A stretch of 64,000 nucleotides of DNA from Streptomyces sp. Je 1-332. Its GTDB lineage: Bacteria > Actinomycetota > Actinomycetes > Streptomycetales > Streptomycetaceae. Location of the stretch: the NCBI RefSeq assembly GCF_040730185.1, contig NZ_CP160402.1, positions 8,060,001-8,124,000 on the forward strand, written 5' to 3'. The position numbers and the translations under genes are program-made. Under the pieces are notes generated by a model that saw only the letters and a program-made list of their open reading frames with translations, searched no databases and was not told the origin of the DNA. Below are positions 58,228 through 64,000 of the stretch, piece by piece; positions within the stretch are counted from its first letter, which is position 1, and each line of letters begins with the position of its first letter.

Positions 58228-59847
58228 ATGAGCACCACGAAGTCGCGCGTCGCCGCTCTGGCCGCAGCTACCGTCTCCGCGACGCTTGCCGCCACGGCGA
58301 TCACAGTGATCACAGCCGGACCTGTCCCCGCGCTCGCCGGCGCCCACGTCTTCCCCACCCGGGTGGTGACCGCCGAGGGGCCGGTCCAGGGGACGGCCGC
58401 CGGCGCGGTGCGAACGTTCCAGGGCATCCCTTACGCGGCCCCGCCGACCGGAGAACGCAGGTGGAAGGAGCCGCAGCCCGTGCGCCACTGGTCGTCGCCG
58501 CTTGACGCCCGTACGCCGAAGAGCGCCTGCGCGCAGCCGACCGACCAGCCGATCGCGATCGAGGGCGGCGGCAACGAGGACTGCCTCCACCTGAACGTCA
58601 CCACTCCGGCCGGGCGGACCACTGGACCCTTGCCGGTCATCGTCTGGATTCACGGCGGCAGCTTCACCTACGGCGACGGCGCCACCTACCGCGCGGCCAA
58701 ACTGGCCGCCGCGCAACAGGGCGCGATGGTCGTGACGGTCAACTACCGGCTCGGCGCGTTCGGCTTCCTCGCCGCTCCCGGCCTGCGCGCACCAGCCAAC
58801 CTCGGTCTTCTCGACCAGCAGGCAGCGCTGAAATGGGTCAAGCGCAACGCCGGCGCCTTCGGGGGTGACCCCGGCAATGTCACGATCATGGGGCAGTCGG
58901 GCGGGGGCTACAGCGTCTGCGCCCAGTTGGTCTCGCCCGGCGCCCGTGGGCTCTTCAGCAAGGCGATCGTGCAGAGTGCGGGCTGCGTCGGGCCGGACGG
59001 CTCGTTCACCCGCACGCAGGCGAAGGCCAACGGCCTTGCGGTCGCCAAAGCCGCGGGCTGCGACGATCCGCGCACCGCCGACCCCTGCCTACGGCGCAGA
59101 TCCACGGCCGACCTCACCAAGGCGTCCACCTCGGGGCACAACGGCTACCGGCCCGTGGTGGACGGCAAGGTGCTGCCCGAGGCCCCGGCGCGAGCGATCG
59201 CCGCCGGACGGTTCGCCCGCGTACCGGTGTTGCATGGCTCCACGCATGACGAGATGAGCGGGCTGGCCGGGCTCGAGGAGACCCAGACAGGGAAGCCATT
59301 GACCGCTGAGGGGTACACCAAGAAGGTCACAGAGCAATTCGGAAAGGACGCCCACAAGATCCTGGCCGAGTACCCAGCAGCGAACTACCCGGCGCCCGGG
59401 GCCGCACTCTCGGCTGTGCTGACCGACTCGGAATGGTCGACAGCGGCACTCGACACTCAGCGCGCGCTGGCCCGCCACACCCCCGTCTACGCCTACGACT
59501 TCGCCGAGGCCAAGGCCCCCTACTTCAAAAGCGTGCCGCGGCCGGCGAGTTTCTCGCTCGGAACCGGCCACATGACCGACCTGGCCTACCTGTTCGACAA
59601 CGGCCTGTTCGAGCCGCTCGACCCCGCGCAAGCCGGGCTCTCGGACACGGTGACCGCCTACTGGAGCCACTTCGCGCGCACAGGGCAGATGAACACGGAC
59701 GGCTTGCCCACGTGGAAGCGGTTCACGCCGCACAGCCCGTACGTGCAGCGGCTCGCGTCCGGCCGAATCGGGCAGACGGACTTCGCAGCCGACCACCACT
59801 ACGCCTTCTGGAAGGCGCTCAACTCGATGAGCTCGTTGAGGTCGTAG
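58228..59847 (+). CDS. Secreted type-B carboxylesterase
   Basis: A 539-residue carboxylesterase/lipase of the type-B family. The signal peptide is at the N-terminus ('MSTTKSRVAALAAATVSATL...'); then 'VRTFQGIPYAAPPTGERRWK', 'EDCLHLNV', the oxyanion 'VIVWIHGGSFTYG' and the nucleophile 'GQSGGGYSVCAQ', where the usual GESAGG reads GQSGGG. The His is in 'LGTGHMTDLAYLF'. GGAGG lies nine bases before the ATG. It is probably induced by relief of the adjacent TetR. Its stop lies inside an antisense gene remnant, so the C-terminus may be altered. Confidence 0.88.
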   Translation: MSTTKSRVAALAAATVSATLAATAITVITAGPVPALAGAHVFPTRVVTAEGPVQGTAAGAVRTFQGIPYAAPPTGERRWKEPQPVRHWSSPLDARTPKSACAQPTDQPIAIEGGGNEDCLHLNVTTPAGRTTGPLPVIVWIHGGSFTYGDGATYRAAKLAAAQQGAMVVTVNYRLGAFGFLAAPGLRAPANLGLLDQQAALKWVKRNAGAFGGDPGNVTIMGQSGGGYSVCAQLVSPGARGLFSKAIVQSAGCVGPDGSFTRTQAKANGLAVAKAAGCDDPRTADPCLRRRSTADLTKASTSGHNGYRPVVDGKVLPEAPARAIAAGRFARVPVLHGSTHDEMSGLAGLEETQTGKPLTAEGYTKKVTEQFGKDAHKILAEYPAANYPAPGAALSAVLTDSEWSTAALDTQRALARHTPVYAYDFAEAKAPYFKSVPRPASFSLGTGHMTDLAYLFDNGLFEPLDPAQAGLSDTVTAYWSHFARTGQMNTDGLPTWKRFTPHSPYVQRLASGRIGQTDFAADHHYAFWKALNSMSSLRS

Positions 59848-60150
59848 CGGAAGTCCGCGGCCGATCTCAGGGGAGCCGTCGACGGGGGAGGGGATGTAGA
59901 AGGGGAACTGGGGCGGCCCGGCGTACAAGAAGTCGGAAGGCAGCAGCTCCTTGGGCACTCCCGCCCGTGTGAGGTGCTTGTCCAGCAGCCCGAAGAAGGT
60001 GGACGGGCTCGAGTAGCTGCCCAGGGTGTTGGAGTCGGACCCGGTGGAGTCGATGATCTTCTGCAGGGCGGTGTAGTACGTGCGCTGCTGGTCCGCATCA
60101 ACCGCGCCTGGCTCACGGTGAAGTACGGCACCTGGCAATGGTCTTCTGGA
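59799..60150 (-). pseudogene. Frameshifted C-terminal gene remnant, family unknown
   Basis: On the minus strand, coding-like sequence passes through three frames: 'CQVPYFTVSQARL', then 'QQRTYYTALQKIIDSTGSDS' and 'SPSTFFGLLDKHLTRAGVP' to 'FPFYIPSPVDGSPEIG', then 'FRYDLNELIELSAFQKA' to a TAG at 59799. Frame changes fall near 60105 and 59868. It overlaps the end of the carboxylesterase on the other strand. No N-terminus is present. I cannot assign a family. Confidence 0.5.
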
Positions 60151-60273
60151 GAGTGCCGCATCAGGCACTGTTCGCCCTCCAGGCATGACGCTGCAGAGTC
60201 GTGCCGGCGGCACGAGGCACGGAATAGCGACCCCGTGATCTAATCGCTGCGGCCATCGCGAGAAAGGCGGTTC

Positions 60274-61566
60274 GTGTCTACACGTGATGAACGGGAAGGC
60301 GTGACGCCGACTGAGAGCAGGAGGGAACAGAAATTTCCCGGCTTATGGGCCAATCCCAACTACCGGATATTTCTGGTCATCCAGACGCTGTCGGCTCTCG
60401 GGGATTCCTTCTCCTATGTAGCGATCCCACTCCTGGTCCTGCAAAGCACCGGATCGGTCGTGCAGATGGGCCTCGTCACCGGCCTGACGGGCGTGGCCTC
60501 AATCATCACCGGATTGTTCGCCGGGGTGATCGTCGACCGGCTCGACCGGCGCAGAGTCCTCATGGCAGCCGACTGGGCGCGTTGTCTGCTGTTCGCTCTC
60601 ATCCCGCTGGTCTGGCTCTTCGCTACCCCGATGTGGTTGATCTACGCGGTGGTGCCGGCCGCAGGCGCGTTCATGATGCTGTTCCGAGTGACCTATGTGA
60701 CGGTCGTGCCCGCCATCGTCGAGCCAGGTCAGATCACCAAGGCCAACGGTCATCTGTTCGGCACCTACGCGGCTGCCAGCGCGGGAGGCCCGGCGTTGGC
60801 GGGCTTCATAGCCTCCGCCTTCAGCCCAGCTGCAGCCATCGGCTTCGACTCCGCCACCTTCGCGCTCTCCGCCATCGGCATACTCTTCGTAAAGATCCGA
60901 TCTGCCCGACGGAACACCACTGACACTGGGGACGAAAAAGCCAGTGTGCGTGGCGAATTCCTCGCCGGTCTACGGTTTTTGTGGGCCCATCCGGTACTAC
61001 GCCCGCTGACCGCGCTGCTCTCCCTGCTGACCTTTCTCACGTACGGGCTCACCGATCTCATCATCTTCCTCGTCAAGGAGGATCTCGGGCGCCCCGACAG
61101 CACCGTCGGCTTCGTCCTGAGCGCCGGGACTCTCGGCACCTGTCTGGCATCCTTCGCCGTCGCGCGAGTTCGCGAACGCCTCGGCTTCGGCGTCAGCTGG
61201 ATCGGAGCCTTCGTGCTGTGTGGGACCGCCGTGCTGTGCCTGGGCCTGTCGGAGAGCGTCGTCGTGGTCGGGGTGCTCGCTGCCGCGATGCTGTTCTGTA
61301 CCAGCGTCGCGGGCACTTGTTCCATGTCTCTGCGCCAGGAGGTCACCCCCAGCCATCTCTTGGGACGGGTGACTGCCGCGTTCTGGACGACCCACTCCGC
61401 ACTCGGCCCGCTGGGAGCTGCCGCGGTCACGGCCGCGGCAGCCGGGGTCGGTGTCACCGCGACGTGCCTGGGGATCGGCGTCACCGTGGTGTGCGTCGCC
61501 CTGGCCGGAGTTCTGACGGGTGTCGGGAAAAGTCGCCCAGGTCGATCGGCTGTGCAGGGCGTGTGA
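60274..61566 (+). CDS. MFS transporter, enterobactin/drug-exporter-like
   Basis: A 430-residue transporter with about 12 helices. 'WANPNYRIFLVIQTLSALGD' starts helix 1; the MFS loop 'AGVIVDRLDRRRVLMAADWA' follows helix 2; 'FRVTYVTVVPAIV' is in helix 4. It resembles MFS drug or siderophore exporters (MFS_3 type). GTG start at 60274 (AGAAAGGCGG upstream). No regulator is adjacent. Confidence 0.88.
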   Translation: MSTRDEREGVTPTESRREQKFPGLWANPNYRIFLVIQTLSALGDSFSYVAIPLLVLQSTGSVVQMGLVTGLTGVASIITGLFAGVIVDRLDRRRVLMAADWARCLLFALIPLVWLFATPMWLIYAVVPAAGAFMMLFRVTYVTVVPAIVEPGQITKANGHLFGTYAAASAGGPALAGFIASAFSPAAAIGFDSATFALSAIGILFVKIRSARRNTTDTGDEKASVRGEFLAGLRFLWAHPVLRPLTALLSLLTFLTYGLTDLIIFLVKEDLGRPDSTVGFVLSAGTLGTCLASFAVARVRERLGFGVSWIGAFVLCGTAVLCLGLSESVVVVGVLAAAMLFCTSVAGTCSMSLRQEVTPSHLLGRVTAAFWTTHSALGPLGAAAVTAAAAGVGVTATCLGIGVTVVCVALAGVLTGVGKSRPGRSAVQGV

Positions 61567-61753
61567 CATAGGCAGGTCGTCCGGCGCCGCGGAGAAGACC
61601 GGCCGCCGCTGACAAGCTCCTGCATTCTGGTGATGAGGCGCGTGTCGGGCGACGGGTCGCGTCGTATTCCCGCTGTCAGTTCTATGTTGCCCGCACAGCG
61701 CAGAAGTTCGGGCTCCTTCAAGGCCCGGCGCGTCACCAAGGAGAAGCGAAGTC

Positions 61754-62368
61754 ATGGTTCGTAGTGCTGTGAGCGGGTGTGCGGTGGTTGCTCTCGCCTC
61801 TGTGGCGTTCACTGGTGTCGCGCCGGCATCGGCGTCTGATGCTCCGAGGGCGGAGCCGAGGGTCACGGTCACCCCGGCCTCGGTCAAGCAGAAGGCTGCG
61901 GTGACGGTGCGGGTCGTGAACGTCCCCAAGACATGCCGTGCGGTGCGGGCGAAGTCCGACGCGTTCGCCAAGCCGGTGATGCTGGCGAAGAAGACCAAGC
62001 CGCTGATGTACACGGGCCAGGCGGCCGTGAAGGCGAACGCTGCTCCCGGTAGTCACCAGGTCGTGGTGGGCGGAATCGGCTGCGGCAAGTGGGTGGCGAA
62101 GGGCACGTTCACTGTTCCCGCGGCGCCCAACTCGAAGGTGGTCAAGGGAACCGTCACCTCTAAGGCCGGGCTGTTCGTACGTCGGCAGCCGACGTCCAAC
62201 TCGCCCGCGACCGGAACGTACCGCTACCGGCAGACCATCGCTCTGGTCTGCAAGAAGGCCGGGCAGCCGGTCGCCGGTAACCGGACCTGGTACCGGGTCA
62301 ACGTGCCCAAGGGGTGGGTCACCGCTCGCTACGTGAAGGCGCAGGGCTTCGTGCCCAACTGCAAGTAA
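61754..62368 (+). CDS. Secreted protein with a C-terminal SH3-like domain
   Basis: A 204-residue protein. A signal peptide ('AVSGCAVVALASVAFTGVA') ends near 'ASA'. Residues 30-125 hold an immunoglobulin-like strand pattern ('EPRVTVTPASVKQKAAVTVR'). Residues 130-204 match a bacterial SH3-like domain ('TSKAGLFVRRQPTSNSPATG', then 'WYRVNVPKGWVTARYVK'), which usually binds cell-wall peptides. AAGGAGAAGCG precedes the ATG. A strong hairpin follows. Confidence 0.85.
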   Translation: MVRSAVSGCAVVALASVAFTGVAPASASDAPRAEPRVTVTPASVKQKAAVTVRVVNVPKTCRAVRAKSDAFAKPVMLAKKTKPLMYTGQAAVKANAAPGSHQVVVGGIGCGKWVAKGTFTVPAAPNSKVVKGTVTSKAGLFVRRQPTSNSPATGTYRYRQTIALVCKKAGQPVAGNRTWYRVNVPKGWVTARYVKAQGFVPNCK

Positions 62369-62405
62369 ATGCAGGGCGATTGGGCCTTGTAGGAGGCTTG
62401 CAGTG

Positions 62406-62435
62406 TCCGGCCGCCGCGCGGGTGCGGCGGCCGGA
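62406..62435 (+). terminator. Hairpin after the SH3-like gene
   Basis: TCCGGCCGCCGC (62406-62417) pairs perfectly with GCGGCGGCCGGA (62424-62435) around a six-base loop, about 40 bp after the stop. Confidence 0.75.
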
Positions 62436-62597
62436 GCTGTGAAGGGGCCGTCTTGAGGGGGACTCCCGGAGACGCTCAGGCGACGGGTCGAGACCATGGC
62501 CTGCCTCGGCAGAACTCCGTCAGGTCGCGCTCGGCCTTCGAGTGCACAGAGCCGTCCCCCTTAACAGCTGTCGCGCTGGAGGGGTGAGAATCCCTCG

Positions 62598-63740
62598 ATG
62601 CAGACGTTCCGGATCTCCACGACCGAAGAGGCACTCGCCGACTTGCGCGAACGACTCGCGCGCACCCGGTTTCGCGAGGATCTGCCCGGTGAGAGCTGGG
62701 ACCGGGGGACGCCGCAGCCCTGGCTGCGGCAACTCGTCGAGCACTGGTTGCACCGCTACGACTGGCGCCGCACCGAGGCGGAACTGAACGCCCTGCCTCA
62801 GGTCATCGGCGACGTTGCAGGGCTGCGAGTGCACGCCTTCGTGGTGTGCTCACGGCATGAGGACGCCACGCCACTGCTGCTGTGCCACGGCTGGCCGGGA
62901 TCCGTGGTGGAGTTCCTCGACTGTGTGCCCGCGCTGACCGACCCCGTCGCGCACGGCGGGCGCGCCGAGGACGCCTTTCACGTGGTGCTGCCTTCGATGC
63001 CCGGTTTCGGACTGTCCGGGCCGACCTCAGTTGCCGGCGCCGATGTGGTCGCCATTGCCGACGCCTTCGCCGCTCTGATGGGCGAGCTCGGCTACTCCCG
63101 CTTCGTGGCCCAGGGCGGGGACTGGGGAGCCTTCGTAGTGCGTCAGTTGGGTCTGGCGCACGCCGACCGGCTGCTGGGAGCGCACATCAACTTCCCCTGG
63201 GCGGTGCCCCCGCCGGGCATCGAGGACCCTGAGGCCGAGGCGACACCGGCTGAACGCGAGGCGCTGGAACGCAACACCAGGGTGTACGGCGCGGACAACG
63301 GCTACTACATCCAGCAGGCCACCCGGCCGCACAGCGTCGGCGCGGCGCTTGAGGATTCACCGGCAGGGCTGGCGGCCTGGCTGCTGGAGAAGTTCCACAC
63401 CTGGTCCGACACCCGCGAGGGGCTGCCCTTCACGCTCGACCGGCTGCTGGACAACACCATGCTCTACTGGCTCACCGGAACTGCCACATCGTCCGCCCGT
63501 CTGTATGCGGAGTCGGCGGCGTACGGCTCCGACGCGCGAGTATGGGGCCGCAGGGTGGACGTGCCCACCGGCATCGCGCTCTATCCACGGGAGAAGACCC
63601 GGGCTCCGCGCCGGTGGAGCGAACGCCAGTGGAACGTGGTGCACTGGGCGGAACAGCCTCGCGGCGGCCATTTCGCGGCCTTCGAGCAGCCTGGCCTCTT
63701 CACCGCCGACCTGCGGGATTTCGCCCGAAAGCTGCGCTGA
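62598..63740 (+). CDS. Epoxide hydrolase (EHN-domain family)
   Basis: A 380-residue epoxide hydrolase. The N-terminal EHN domain ('LRERLARTRFREDLPGESWD', 'HRYDWRRTEAELNALPQ') is followed by the alpha/beta hydrolase core: 'LLCHGWPGSVVEFLD' (HGWP oxyanion motif), 'AQGGDWGAFVVRQLG' with the nucleophile Asp, and 'RGGHFAAFEQPGLFTADLR' with the catalytic His. It opens epoxides to diols. Monocistronic. Confidence 0.93.
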   Translation: MQTFRISTTEEALADLRERLARTRFREDLPGESWDRGTPQPWLRQLVEHWLHRYDWRRTEAELNALPQVIGDVAGLRVHAFVVCSRHEDATPLLLCHGWPGSVVEFLDCVPALTDPVAHGGRAEDAFHVVLPSMPGFGLSGPTSVAGADVVAIADAFAALMGELGYSRFVAQGGDWGAFVVRQLGLAHADRLLGAHINFPWAVPPPGIEDPEAEATPAEREALERNTRVYGADNGYYIQQATRPHSVGAALEDSPAGLAAWLLEKFHTWSDTREGLPFTLDRLLDNTMLYWLTGTATSSARLYAESAAYGSDARVWGRRVDVPTGIALYPREKTRAPRRWSERQWNVVHWAEQPRGGHFAAFEQPGLFTADLRDFARKLR

Positions 63741-63801
63741 TTGATGCCTGCGGCGCCGTCAGGTCCCTTCGAGCGCGCGGCGCAGACCAAGAAGCTCGGG
63801 A

Positions 63802-64000
63802 TCAGCAGACGCTGTCGGTCGGCTTCGGGTTGCCCAGGCCGAACAGCGGGCGCAGGCGCAGGCCGGCCCAGGTGCCGAGGATCGCTACGGCGGCCCAGAT
63901 CCAGCCGTGCAGCGACCCGGAAGCGATACCGGCCAGGTAGGCGCCGATGTTGCAGCCGCCGGCGAGACGGGCGCCGACGCCCATCAGGATGCCGCCGATG
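63802..64000 (-). CDS. YeeE/YedE family sulfur-compound transporter, C-terminal end
   Basis: Only the last 65 residues or so are in the window; the start is beyond the right edge. 'IGGILMGVGARLAGGCNIGA' and 'HGWIWAAVAILGTWAGL' are conserved YeeE/YedE features, the Cys of 'GGCN' lying in the substrate path. This family imports thiosulfate or related sulfur compounds. TGA at 63802-63804. Confidence 0.85.
   Translation of the reverse strand, partial: IGGILMGVGARLAGGCNIGAYLAGIASGSLHGWIWAAVAILGTWAGLRLRPLFGLGNPKPTDSVC

Noticed and set aside
61567..61753. Coding-like minus-strand peptide beginning MVTRRALKEPELLRC between the MFS and SH3 genes
   Set aside because: About 45 residues look protein-like, but the frame soon runs into antisense of the MFS gene, and I recognise no family; too weak to call a gene or remnant.
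1..64000. CRISPR arrays, rRNA and tRNA genes
   Set aside because: No regularly spaced repeats with spacers and no cloverleaf or rRNA-like stretches were seen on reading the sequence; the short tandem repeats have no spacers.

Overview
The window is high-GC actinobacterial DNA and is almost certainly a Streptomyces chromosome. The signs are strong third-position G/C codon bias, frequent GTG/TTG starts, snapalysin, CU044_5270, DUF3159, GPP34 and DUF899 proteins, a sugar ABC importer without its own ATPase, and many TetR/LysR/DeoR regulators. No rRNA, tRNA or CRISPR array was seen. Family names come from motif and sequence recognition only; no database search was run.

Layout. 1-9.3 kb: the end of a CU044_5270 protein, an ArsR-type and a PucR-type regulator, then a locus with two tandem TetR paralogues, a condensation-domain acyltransferase, a DUF3159 membrane protein and a divergent S9 peptidase. 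Its three promoter regions share a TGTCAnTAAGTGACA operator. 9.3-13.2 kb: a GPP34 protein, then an AT-richer patch with a decayed transposase, a DUF6199-like gene broken by an in-frame TGA, and a small lipoprotein; two copies of a 45-bp palindromic repeat lie here. 13.3-17.2 kb: 2'-5' RNA ligase-like protein, snapalysin, cytochrome b561, a small secreted protein and an AI-2E transporter. 17.2-23.1 kb: a tightly packed six-gene operon (flavin monooxygenase, RidA, DUF1028, M20 amidohydrolase, MFS transporter, LysR) that looks like a catabolic module for an amide- or amine-containing compound.

23.3-42.7 kb is the most striking region: a sugar or amino-sugar locus. One seven-gene minus-strand operon holds an unknown protein, a saccharopine dehydrogenase-like protein, an AgaS-like SIS isomerase, a BadF/GlcNAc-type kinase, a GH4 glycosidase, an FAH-family hydrolase and an IlvD/Edd dehydratase. 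A plus-strand operon holds a solute-binding protein, two permeases, a 2-hydroxyacid dehydrogenase, a DeoR regulator and a class II aldolase, followed by two small coupled genes. A second DeoR regulator lies between the operons. The locus ends with a convergent pair of NodB-fold (polysaccharide-deacetylase-like) proteins. One is encoded as two overlapping genes, and its paralogue is a single fused gene. Both have a changed catalytic motif. GAGC-type operator repeats lie in front of three of these transcription units and suggest joint control by the DeoR proteins.

42.8-64 kb is ordinary accessory and core content: a SRPBCC-like gene with a TetR, YunG, DUF899, an ornithine carbamoyltransferase away from other arg genes, an APH-type kinase, GlxA-AraC, an alpha/beta hydrolase, SMI1/KNR4 plus an unknown partner, a Lys/Ala-rich protein, a 1612-residue P-type ATPase, a TetR/esterase pair with candidate operators, a frameshifted gene remnant, an MFS exporter, an SH3-like secreted protein, an epoxide hydrolase and the end of a YeeE/YedE transporter.
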